Source: Micromonospora sp. NBC_00389
GTDB lineage: Bacteria; Actinomycetota; Actinomycetes; Mycobacteriales; Micromonosporaceae
Direction: 5' to 3'
Assembly (NCBI RefSeq): GCF_036059255.1
Contig: NZ_CP107947.1
Coordinates: forward strand, 4,588,001-4,652,000
Length of the DNA stretch: 64,000 nt
Below, in pieces: positions 26,453-34,607 of this stretch. Made by a program: the position numbers and the translations under genes. Positions within the stretch are counted from its first letter, which is position 1, and each line of letters begins with the position of its first letter. The notes under the pieces are model-generated. The model saw only the letters and a list, made by a program, of their open reading frames with translations. It was not told where the DNA came from and did no database searches.

Positions 26453-27172
26453 GTGGCATCTCCAGTTCAAGACCACCGCGTGCAGGTCGTGCAGAAGTGG
26501 GGCTTCGGGATGGCCCCCGTCAAGCCCGAGGTTCAGCAGAAACGACGTCAGTCGGTAGCGGCCGTGCTGAGCTACCTGCAGAACGACCCGATTGAGTCCA
26601 GCCCGTCACTGCTGGAGGCCCTGTCGGAAGTCAAGGGGCTCTACTCGCGCTGTCACAAGCAGGACCAGTGGGACTGGTTCACCGTGTGGCAACAGCTGGG
26701 CCGCCCTGGACGTAAGCGCTGCCTACAAGCTGGTGATGCGCTCGGTCGCCTACGGACCGCGATCAGGGATGGCGACGATACCACCGCTGCGAAGCAGCTC
26801 ACGCTACTGGCTGACGCGGACGTGCAGGTCCATCTGGCCGGACTCGTCGGGGAACAGCCGCGTGAAACGCGAGGAGCTGGCTACATCTACGTGCTGTCGA
26901 CTCGCGAGCAGCCTCGGATGCTGAAGATTGGCTACACCGAGCGAACCGTCGAGGAGCGGGTGAGGGAGATCAACCGGGCGACCGGCGTCGTTATCCCGTA
27001 TGGCGTGCGCGCTTTGTGGGTGGTCGCGGATGCTCCGTCGGTAGAGGCTGAGCTGCACGCTCGATTGGCGCCCTACCGGGTGCGCAAGGACCGCGAGTTC
27101 TTCGACCTCGACTTCCGCGACGCGTCCGCCCTCATTCAGGGCTACATAGATGGTCTCCGACGCGAGGACTAA
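26453..27172 (+). CDS. GIY-YIG-like (T5orf172/MUG113 type) nuclease-domain protein
   Basis: 239 residues. The C-terminal 95 residues read GYIYVLSTREQPRMLKIGYT then VEERVREINRATGV and AELHARLAPYRVRKDREFF. This is the GIY-YIG-type fold (YIY...KIGYT, then R and a late Glu) as found in the T5orf172/MUG113 families. The N-terminal 140 residues are helical and unknown. The GTG at 26453 has GGGAGGAGGGG 7 bp upstream and is preferred to the ATG at 26426. Its 3' end overlaps the convergent PD-(D/E)XK-like gene by 41 bp. Confidence 0.65.
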   Translation: MASPVQDHRVQVVQKWGFGMAPVKPEVQQKRRQSVAAVLSYLQNDPIESSPSLLEALSEVKGLYSRCHKQDQWDWFTVWQQLGRPGRKRCLQAGDALGRLRTAIRDGDDTTAAKQLTLLADADVQVHLAGLVGEQPRETRGAGYIYVLSTREQPRMLKIGYTERTVEERVREINRATGVVIPYGVRALWVVADAPSVEAELHARLAPYRVRKDREFFDLDFRDASALIQGYIDGLRRED

Positions 27173-28109
27173 CGTGGTCGCCCATAGCGAGCAGCTGATG
27201 GAAGGCGACACGTTCCTCCTTCAGGTCGACGGGCCGGCCTGCCAACTCAGCTAGGAGTTCCGTTAGATGCCACGTCGTCAGGTGTGCGTAGCGGGCGTTG
27301 AAGACGCCGACGGCTTCGATGGCGAACTCGTCAGGGAAGTCCAGCAGTACGTATCCGAGTAGCTGCATGATGGTCGGCGCTTCCAGTGATGACCGTCGTG
27401 TCCCGTCGCGGCGCTTGCTGCCGAGGCCCGTCTTGAGTTCGAGCAGCAGACCGGCGGCGATCAGGTCGGCGTCGGCGTTCATCAGCGATGATCCGGCGAA
27501 GGTCGGTCCAAGGGCCCAAGCGCCACGCCGTGCCGACAGGGACGGCAGGAGGCTTCGCTCGGCGAAGGCGCGCAGAGCCTGGAGCTCGTCGAGGGCCGCG
27601 GGTGGGGCGAGATCAAGCAGCTTCTCGGTGGTGATGGACCTTGGATCCAGGGCTATCAGCGGGGATCCCGGTGTGGGACCGACCCGGTACAGGTCGGTAA
27701 GGAGCGCCAGCGCCCAGCACGCCCGGGCAACGAGTTGATGGTCGGCTTCGCTCCCTGCGGCCGGCCCGGTGAACCGGGAGGTCCCCACGCTGCCGCCGCT
27801 TTGGGAGTAATTCAGCGTGCGCGCCAGTTCGTGGACCGCGTGCCGTAGTGGGGGAGTGCGCGCGCCGAGCAGTGCCAGGCGCAGGTCCGGACGGGGATAC
27901 ACCATGAAGCGGACCATCCAGTCGAAAGCGGTGCCGATGGTGCCAGGGTTCACCTGGCTTCCAGGCACGACAAGGGAGCCCACGGATTCCCGATACCGTG
28001 CCTGGAGGTCCTGCCAGCGGCCGAACCGCTCCTGAATGAACAATCTCGCTGGCGAGTTCCTGTTGCTCAACGTCACGGTCAGCGCTGGCCAACCACTAAT
28101 GATGGTCAT
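27132..28109 (-). CDS. Putative PD-(D/E)XK-fold nuclease-like protein
   Basis: 325 residues, soluble. Residues about 210-250 read NADADLIAAGLLLELKTGLG, a possible D...ExK nuclease core, followed by MQLLGYVLLDFPDEFAIEAV with a further helix-strand as in this fold. No named family was recognised, so the nuclease call is a motif-level inference. It converges on the GIY-YIG-like gene with a 41-bp overlap. A Cys-rich gene lies upstream at 28285 on the same strand. Confidence 0.5.
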   Translation of the reverse strand: MTIISGWPALTVTLSNRNSPARLFIQERFGRWQDLQARYRESVGSLVVPGSQVNPGTIGTAFDWMVRFMVYPRPDLRLALLGARTPPLRHAVHELARTLNYSQSGGSVGTSRFTGPAAGSEADHQLVARACWALALLTDLYRVGPTPGSPLIALDPRSITTEKLLDLAPPAALDELQALRAFAERSLLPSLSARRGAWALGPTFAGSSLMNADADLIAAGLLLELKTGLGSKRRDGTRRSSLEAPTIMQLLGYVLLDFPDEFAIEAVGVFNARYAHLTTWHLTELLAELAGRPVDLKEERVAFHQLLAMGDHVSPRVGDHLCSPE

Positions 28110-28284
28110 GCTTCGACCAGGCGTCGACGTCGCTGCTCTCCATCACTGTCCATCATGGCCGGATGCTATCGAACGGCGCGGCATTCGAGCTGCCCGTCGT
28201 CACCGGACCGTCGATGGGCGATGACCAGCGCGGCTGCTGTTCGCGATATCGGGTACCGCCAACAGCAGCCGGCTGGACTGGCGA

Positions 28285-28917
28285 TCAACAAGCGGTGGAC
28301 AGGAATTCGGTCTGGGCCTGCCGGAGGCTGCTGAGGTCGTTGGGTACGGGCATGACGCCGTAGCGGTCGAAAGCGTCGACGCTTGCTCCAAGCGACGGCG
28401 GCGACTGCCGCTGCCACTCGGCCAGCGGCACGCTCGAAGCAATCACGCGTAGTGGCTCGGCGAGCCGGGTGAACTCCACCTGCTGCCACTCGCGCAGCTC
28501 GTCGCAACGCCGCGCGGAGGCCACCAGCGAGGCAGCGACCTCGGTGGTCGTGGCCGTCTGCGGCTGGACCACGTCGCCGTTCATGAGCGAGTGCCGGCCC
28601 AGCGGCAGGGCGGCGCGGTGGCCGTACCGTTCGCCGACGACCTGCGAGACGTGTCGGCAGGTCTCGCAGGCCAGCCACGACCACCGGGTTCGGGTGGTCA
28701 CCGTGTCCCGGACGCACAACACACACAGGTCGAGGTCACCGGGGATGTCCTGGCCCTGCCACTGCTGCTCCCACTCCGGCGTACGGGGCTGGCAGCGGCA
28801 CCGCTGCTCGCGCGGGGCACCGTCGCGGAGGTGCCCGCAGGTCAGGCAGACCGCGAAAGCGGCCAGGTCCAGCTCCTCGAATGGCACGGTGAACTCGCTC
28901 TCCGGTGCCCGAGGCAC
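28285..28917 (-). CDS. Cys-rich, probably zinc-binding protein
   Basis: 210 residues. The N-terminal 90 contain four Cys clusters: CLTCGH, CRCQ, CVLCVRD and CETCRH, consistent with two zinc ribbons. The C-terminal half is helical without recognisable features. No family was identified. It is transcribed toward the nuclease-like gene with a 175-bp gap, so a shared function is possible but not shown. Confidence 0.55.
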   Translation of the reverse strand: MPRAPESEFTVPFEELDLAAFAVCLTCGHLRDGAPREQRCRCQPRTPEWEQQWQGQDIPGDLDLCVLCVRDTVTTRTRWSWLACETCRHVSQVVGERYGHRAALPLGRHSLMNGDVVQPQTATTTEVAASLVASARRCDELREWQQVEFTRLAEPLRVIASSVPLAEWQRQSPPSLGASVDAFDRYGVMPVPNDLSSLRQAQTEFLSTAC

Positions 28918-29130
28918 CCGCTCTTGCCGTACCGCAACTTGCGGTCGGCCTGGTCTTCCCCCGGAGGCACCGTGCGCGGGTGGCGCGGTTGCCGGGTCAG
29001 CAAGCCGGGAGGCTTGACGCTGACCACTCTTGACGCCCAGGAAGCATAGAGATCACCGATGTCGAGAGCAACCCCGGGCAACACGCGGGAAAGACCTGCG
29101 CCGACGGCGACGGCGGTGGCGGTGGCGGAA

Positions 29131-29461
29131 CTATCCGTCGGCGGCGAGTCGGAGCCGGGCAAGCAGATCGGCGACTTCCCGGGTCAGTTCATGTTCCGGG
29201 CCATAGACGACGCAGAGGTCGTCGTGCAGCGGTTGCAGCTCGTCCGCGGCCTCGGCGGCCTTGTCTTCGGAGACCAGCAGTATGCCGATGTTGAAACGTA
29301 GGTCGAGAGCCGTGGGGGAGACGTCGCCGGAGGCGGCGCGTACGTGCGTCAGTACCTGCCGGAACTGGCGCAGGGCTGTGGTGGCCTGGCCGAGTTCAGC
29401 CCGGCAATGGGCTGCCTGCCGGAGGCATTCCAATGCGTCCTCGCTGGTGGGGCCGGCGGTG
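29131..29461 (-). pseudogene. 3' fragment of a TPR gene cut by the IS6-family element
   Basis: The frame runs from the IS boundary at 29461 to a stop at 29131 and reads SEDALECLRQAAHCRAELGQ, then LHDDLCVVYGPEHELTREVA. It looks like the C-terminal TPR tail of an actinomycete kinase- or NTPase-TPR protein. The rest of the gene is missing; the other side of the IS holds unrelated propeller genes. An in-frame ATG at 29433 could still allow a 100-residue product. Confidence 0.6.
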
Positions 29462-30283
29462 GGCGCCGTTGCGTTATCGGATCGGCGGAAGTGTTGAATC
29501 GGGTGTCGGGTCCGCGGTCAGATCGCTTGGGCGAGTTCGGTGAACGCCGCGGCGACCCGCAGAGGGGGCGGGGCGTCGACGGCGAGTTCGTAGTGGCCGC
29601 GGCGGAGGTTCTGCATGAAGGCGTGGCCGGCGATGATCACCTGTGTTGTCTCGTCCGTTCGTAGCCCGCGCATCGGTCTCAACCGGTGTTTGAGCTGGCC
29701 GTGATCAGCCTCGATCGGATTGTTCGCGTACTGCTCGACGTGGTGCCATGCGGACGGGATCAGCTCATCCAGCACGCCGGGGTAGACCGCGGCGGCGTCG
29801 GTGACCACCTCCGCGGGTGTCACCTTCAACGTCGACAGCGCCCGGCGGAAGAACCGCCGAGCCGCGCCGGCGTCGCGGCGGGCCGAGACCAGCACGTCGA
29901 TGACCTGCCCGTACTGGTCGACCGCCCGGTACACGTACCGCCACACCCCGTTGACCTTGACGTACGTCTCATCAACGTGCCACCTGTCGCCTGGTGAGTG
30001 CCGGCAGAAGCGGGCGGCATCGGCCAGCAGCGGGGTGAACCGCTGCACCCAGCGGTAGACGGTGACGTGGTCGACCTCCACGCCACGTTCGACCAGCAGC
30101 TCCTCCACATCGCGATAGGAGAGGTTGAACCGCAGATACCAGCGCACCGCGACGACGATCACCTCCGGCGGGAACCGGAACCCGGCGAACGCCGACCTCG
30201 GTGGCAGCCACGGGTCAGGCTGGCTCGATGACCTCACTGCTCAAGTCTGCCTCGATCTTGCCTACGCTCAACGCAACGGAGCC
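29462..30283. mobile_element. IS6-family insertion sequence
   Basis: 822 bp bounded by imperfect inverted repeats GGCGCCGTTGCGTT (29462-29475) and its counterpart AACGCAACGGAGCC (30270-30283), 13 of 14 positions matching. They resemble IS6-family ends. The flanking octamers (CGGCGGTG and ACACCCTC) differ, so no target duplication is visible. This fits recombination or deletion after insertion. It separates the nuclease-like region from the propeller locus. Confidence 0.8.
29518..30237 (-). CDS. IS6-family transposase
   Basis: 239 residues. The DDE catalytic residues are visible in WHVDETYVKV, VVTDAAAVYP and NPIEADHGQLK, with the IS6 start FPPEVIVVAVRWYLRFNLSYRDVEE. Length and order are normal for the family, so the gene appears intact. 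It is transcribed toward the truncated TPR gene. Confidence 0.9.
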   Translation of the reverse strand: MRSSSQPDPWLPPRSAFAGFRFPPEVIVVAVRWYLRFNLSYRDVEELLVERGVEVDHVTVYRWVQRFTPLLADAARFCRHSPGDRWHVDETYVKVNGVWRYVYRAVDQYGQVIDVLVSARRDAGAARRFFRRALSTLKVTPAEVVTDAAAVYPGVLDELIPSAWHHVEQYANNPIEADHGQLKHRLRPMRGLRTDETTQVIIAGHAFMQNLRRGHYELAVDAPPPLRVAAAFTELAQAI

Positions 30284-30300
30284 ACACCCTCCGCGGCCCG

Positions 30301-32235
30301 TCAGGAGGGCAGTTCGATTAGGGCGAGGTTCCGATCTACCGCCGCCCATGCCTTGCGAGCCCCGAGGACAGGCTCGATCCGAGGAACCGTGTACCAGTTG
30401 GTGCCGATGCCGGTGTGCAGCCGCACCGCCGACCCCAGCCCGGGGCCAAGCTCGTAGATGTTGTCGCCGAAGTTCGCCCCGGCGTAGATGCGGCCGCGGT
30501 GGGCGACGATCTCCCCGTAGCCGCTGAGCTTGCCGGACCGCAGAACGGTGCGGGTGGCGAGGTCGTACGCGAGCCAGTTGCCGCTCGTACGCTTGTAGAG
30601 CGCGTAGAGCACCCCGTTGAGCACCTCGACGTGTTGCATGCTGGGCTGGTTGGGCAGCGGCGCGAACCGGTCGACCACCTCGCGCCGGCTGATGTCGAAC
30701 ACCGCCACCTGGGCGGTCGGCTCGGTGGGCGGGATACCGTTGCCGCCCCAGGTGTCCCCGGCGATGTAGGCCAAATCCCCGTCCAACGCGATGGCGTTCA
30801 GCGCCTGGTTCGGCAGGATGTCGAGGCGTACCTCCATCTTCCCGGTCGCTGGGTCCAGGAGCGTGAGGGCGCCCTGCAGGCTGCCGTAACGCGGGGCCGA
30901 CGCGATCAGGACGAGGCCCGACGGCTTGTGGTGCACTACGTCCCAGGGCCGCTGCTGATTGTTGTCGATCCTGCCGAAGCTGCGCACCCGACCGGTCCGT
31001 GGGTCCAGGTCGATGACCTCCCCGCTCGGGTACAGGGCACTGATCATCCGGTTCCGCCACGCGGCGATGTCCTTGGCCTCGCCGGCGACGGGATACCGGC
31101 GGCTGATGCCGCGAGCGGGTTCGTGCACGGTGATTGCGAAGTGCCCGCCCACATACACCGAGCCGTCGGGCGCCGCGCACATCGACTGGAGAAGTTCGGG
31201 TCCGGCGGCCCGCGCGTCGTTGGTCAGATCGTCCTGCTCCACCGTGTCCCGACCGGGCGCGAGGATGGACACCCGACCGCTGCCGTTGGCGGCGAAGACG
31301 GTGCCGTCGGGGAGCAGCGCCACGCCGCGTCCCTCGTCGCCTTCCGGGCCCTGGGCGATCCTGGCCAACCGGTCGCCTTCCCGGCGGAGAATCGATCCGG
31401 TCAGCCGTCCGAGGGCGAGCAGCCCACCGTCGTCCGTGACGGTCAGCGAGTCGACAAGGTACTCCTCGTCGGCGCGCACCTCGACGTAGCCGGAGCCGTC
31501 GCGGGCGATGTCGTGGACCCCGAAGGAGGATGCGGCGTAGACCCGGTCGCCACCCGCGGCCAGTGCGCCTAGACCCGAATCGAGCGGAGTGCCGACGGGC
31601 ATGATGTCGACCTTCGCCCCGGTGCTGCGGTCGATCCGGACGATGTGGGCGGGGATCGTGCCCGCGTAGACGTAGGTCTCGTCCGCGGCGAGCAGGCGGG
31701 CGTACTGGGATCCGGGGAAGGCGCGCCCGAGGTTGGTCAGCGTTCCGGTCTCCGGCTGCAGGGACCACACTTCACCACGGGGATAGGTGCCGAAGTAGAC
31801 GACGCCGTCCGGCGCGGTGGTGGCGGCGAACACGATCGTGCCCGACGGGCCGATGGTGCCGAGTCGCCGGGCGACCCTGGTCGCCGGGTCGTACTCGATG
31901 ATGTCGCCGAACGAGTACGTGCCGATGTAGACCTTGCCGCCGGAGACGGTGCAGGCCCACCCGCCGTCGCCCCGCTCGAGCGAGACCACGTCGGTCACGG
32001 TGCGGGACACGATGTCGTATGTGACCACCTTCGGCGGCGTCTGCCCCCGGGTGACGAAGTACCCGGTGGTGCCGTCCACGGCCATGCCGACGATGGCCGC
32101 GCTCAGCGACGCCGGGCCGAACTGCCCCGGCTGACGTAGTCCGTCGGCTGCGGCCGGCAGTTCGCCGAGCACGCTGCCGCCCAGCGCGGACAGTGCCGTT
32201 AGTTGGATCACGTTACGTCGGTTGAGATGCGTCAT
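30301..32235 (-). CDS. Exported beta-propeller protein 1
   Basis: 644 residues with a Tat-type signal (LNRRNVIQLTALSALGG) and Ala-rich cleavage region. The mature protein is built from about 14 repeats of roughly 40 residues, each with a D-G-x-V-Y/W-x-G turn, for example GKVYIGTYSFGDIIEYDPAT, which fits two beta-propellers in tandem. It aligns by eye with the five propeller proteins to 43262. GAGGAG lies 8 bp before the ATG. No catalytic motif is recognisable. The family could bind or cleave a polymer outside the cell; that is inferred from the sugar-import genes downstream. Confidence 0.75.
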   Translation of the reverse strand: MTHLNRRNVIQLTALSALGGSVLGELPAAADGLRQPGQFGPASLSAAIVGMAVDGTTGYFVTRGQTPPKVVTYDIVSRTVTDVVSLERGDGGWACTVSGGKVYIGTYSFGDIIEYDPATRVARRLGTIGPSGTIVFAATTAPDGVVYFGTYPRGEVWSLQPETGTLTNLGRAFPGSQYARLLAADETYVYAGTIPAHIVRIDRSTGAKVDIMPVGTPLDSGLGALAAGGDRVYAASSFGVHDIARDGSGYVEVRADEEYLVDSLTVTDDGGLLALGRLTGSILRREGDRLARIAQGPEGDEGRGVALLPDGTVFAANGSGRVSILAPGRDTVEQDDLTNDARAAGPELLQSMCAAPDGSVYVGGHFAITVHEPARGISRRYPVAGEAKDIAAWRNRMISALYPSGEVIDLDPRTGRVRSFGRIDNNQQRPWDVVHHKPSGLVLIASAPRYGSLQGALTLLDPATGKMEVRLDILPNQALNAIALDGDLAYIAGDTWGGNGIPPTEPTAQVAVFDISRREVVDRFAPLPNQPSMQHVEVLNGVLYALYKRTSGNWLAYDLATRTVLRSGKLSGYGEIVAHRGRIYAGANFGDNIYELGPGLGSAVRLHTGIGTNWYTVPRIEPVLGARKAWAAVDRNLALIELPS

Positions 32236-32336
32236 GCGCCTGCTCCTCTTCCATGAGAGATGTCTCGAAGTCGGGCCCTATCCGCGGCCCGTGGGAGTCC
32301 GGCTGGCACTGGCGGGTTGCGGGCGGTCACCCGTTG

Positions 32337-34268
32337 TCAGTGGCCGGCGATCGTGATGCGGACCAGGTTGCGTTCCTTGAGGCCGAACAGGGCGCGCCGG
32401 GACGGGTCCAGGGCGAGTTTGGGTTCGGCGCCGAACCACTCTCCGGCCAGTCCGTCGACGATGGTGGTGACCGTGAACGTCACCAGGTCGATCTTGTGGA
32501 CGGCGTTGCCGTCGGTGGTGTAGGCGACCCGGCGGACGACGTGCAGGTCCGCACCGCGCGCGCCGACCTTCGTGGTTCGGGTGACCTGGCGTCGCAGCAG
32601 GTCGTACTCGAAGAGCACCCCGCTGTCGGTGATGCCGTAGACGGCGAGTGCGGTGTGCGCGAGGCCGGGGATGACCTTCGCCCCGGGCACCGGTTCGACC
32701 TGCCAGCACAACCGGCGGCTGCGCAGGTCGAAGGCGGCGAGCCGGGCGGTGGTGGTGACCGGCGGCAGGCCGAGCCCTTCCTGGATGTTCGTGCCGAGGT
32801 AGGCGACGCCGGCGCGGCAGGTTACGGCGTAGAGGCTCTGCCGCTCGACGACGGGCCGGTAGGTGTCGAACCGGCCGGTCCGCGGGGCGTAGAGCGCCAG
32901 CGTCCCGTTGAGGTGTCCCGGCTCCGGCTGCGTGGTCATGGCGATCAGCCCGGTCGCGTCGTCGTACGCCAGGTCCCGCGGGCGGTCCTGCTGGTTGCCG
33001 GTCCTGGCCAGCAGGGTGGCCTCGGGCTCGCCCGCGCGGTGGCGGTAGAGCAGGGCCTGGGTGTACACGCCGAGGTACGTGGCGTCGCGGACGGTCAGCG
33101 CCGTCTTGGGTTCGCCTGGTATGCCCACGCGGGTACGCGTGCCGGTGGCGAGGTCGTGGATGTCCGCGCCGCCCTTACCGCCGACGTAGACGCGCCTCCC
33201 GTCGCTGTGTACCGACATGGGCTCCTCGGGCGCGGCCCGGAAGCCGCGCTGCACGAGGTTGACGTAGCGCAGCGAACGGTCGGCGGGGTCGAAGACGACG
33301 ATCGCGCCGTCCTGCACGCCGTAGACGAGGCCGTCGCGGATGAGGAGCCGGTGGGTGGCGGCTTCGGGCTGGGCCACGCCCAGGGTCTCGACGGCCCCGC
33401 CGTCGATCGCGCAGCGGTAGAGCATCCCCGACGGCCGTCCGGCGTAGTAGACGTAGCCGTCGTGGATGAGCACCGAGGTCACGTACTTCTCGCCAGTGGC
33501 CAGTACCCGGTGATCGGCCGGGTCGGCCTTGTTGAGCACGAGCACCTCGCCGTTGGAGGAGATGCCGCCGGCCAGGTGGGTGTCGGACAGCGTCAGGCTC
33601 GCCACGAAGTCCCGGCCCGCGAGCACGGCGGGAAGGATGTCGCGCTTGGCTCCGGTCGCCCGGTCGATCGCGATCAGGTGGGCGTGCGCGCCGACGCCCG
33701 CGTAGACGGTGGTCTCGTCCGCGGCGATGCTGCGCACGTACGCCTCACCGTCGACCGTCACGCCCAGGTCGCGGCTCTCTCCCGTCGCCGGGTCGTACTC
33801 GACGACCCGGCCGGGCTCGGAGATCGCGAGGTAGACCTTGCCGTCCGGTGCGGAGGCGAGGTTCCAGATGAAGTGGTACGGGTAGGCGCCCACCCTGTCG
33901 AGGACACCCGTCACAGTGTCGAGCCGGTAGAGGTCGGAGCGGCTGTGGGTGCCGACGTAGACGTCGGTGCCCACCCGGCACATCGCCCACACGCCGATTC
34001 CGCTGGGAATGTCGGTGTGGGAGGTGACGGCGTCGGCGGTGAGGTTGTAGCCGCCCACGAGGTTGGGCGAGAGGCCGCGGGTGCCGGCGTAGAGCACCGA
34101 ACCGACGAACTCGCCGTTCCCCAGCGGGGTGGTGACGCTGGCCGGGCCGAGATCGGCGACGGTGCCCTCGGGTTCGGCGGCAGCCTGGGCGTGGGCAGGG
34201 GCTGACGGGAGGAGTGCCGCTCCGCCGGTGAGCGCGGCGGCCTGCAGGAGATGACGACGGGCGACCAT
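32337..34268 (-). CDS. Exported beta-propeller protein 2
   Basis: 643 residues from the ATG at 34268, which has AAAGG at a better spacing than the in-frame GTG at 34274. The Tat-like signal is VARRHLLQAAALTGGAALL. The mature part has the shared module DVYVGTHSRSDLYRLDTVTG followed by YVRSIAADETTVYAGVGAHA and HLIAIDRATGAKRDILP. These last segments are nearly identical to propeller 4. It lies 102 bp upstream of propeller 1 on the same strand and may be cotranscribed with it. Confidence 0.75.
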   Translation of the reverse strand: MVARRHLLQAAALTGGAALLPSAPAHAQAAAEPEGTVADLGPASVTTPLGNGEFVGSVLYAGTRGLSPNLVGGYNLTADAVTSHTDIPSGIGVWAMCRVGTDVYVGTHSRSDLYRLDTVTGVLDRVGAYPYHFIWNLASAPDGKVYLAISEPGRVVEYDPATGESRDLGVTVDGEAYVRSIAADETTVYAGVGAHAHLIAIDRATGAKRDILPAVLAGRDFVASLTLSDTHLAGGISSNGEVLVLNKADPADHRVLATGEKYVTSVLIHDGYVYYAGRPSGMLYRCAIDGGAVETLGVAQPEAATHRLLIRDGLVYGVQDGAIVVFDPADRSLRYVNLVQRGFRAAPEEPMSVHSDGRRVYVGGKGGADIHDLATGTRTRVGIPGEPKTALTVRDATYLGVYTQALLYRHRAGEPEATLLARTGNQQDRPRDLAYDDATGLIAMTTQPEPGHLNGTLALYAPRTGRFDTYRPVVERQSLYAVTCRAGVAYLGTNIQEGLGLPPVTTTARLAAFDLRSRRLCWQVEPVPGAKVIPGLAHTALAVYGITDSGVLFEYDLLRRQVTRTTKVGARGADLHVVRRVAYTTDGNAVHKIDLVTFTVTTIVDGLAGEWFGAEPKLALDPSRRALFGLKERNLVRITIAGH

Positions 34269-34607
34269 GGGCACTGCCTTTCGGCCGGGACCGGAATTGC
34301 GGAGAGTCTAGTACGGCTGCCTGCCGCCGGGACATGGTCGCAGGGGAATTCGTTGATGAATTGAGGGTGACACCTACCGGGACCACAGCCGCCGGCAGGT
34401 GACCGCGAGGCGTTGACGCCGACGAAGAACGCGGCCTAGGGTCATTGCGGCCCCGCCCGATATGAGTCGCGAGGGGTCGCACCAGCAACAGCTCACCGAC
34501 GCCCGGGATGGATCGCTTATCCCGGCCCTCATCGAGATTCCGGTATCTGACCGTCACGGCTCGGCCGCCGGCTCCCCGGTGGCCGCTGGAAGAGAGGCAG
34601 GCGTCCC
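34269..34607. promoter_or_regulatory. 339-bp divergent region between propellers 2 and 3
   Basis: No gene is seen. An AT-richer inverted repeat AATTC-gttgat-GAATT lies near 34348-34363. TGACCGTCAC at 34548-34557, 50 bp before the ATG of propeller 3, resembles the half-site of the operator at 49982. Confidence 0.4.

Noticed and set aside
29454..30291. Target-site duplication around the IS6-family element
   Set aside because: The flanking octamers differ, so none is claimed.
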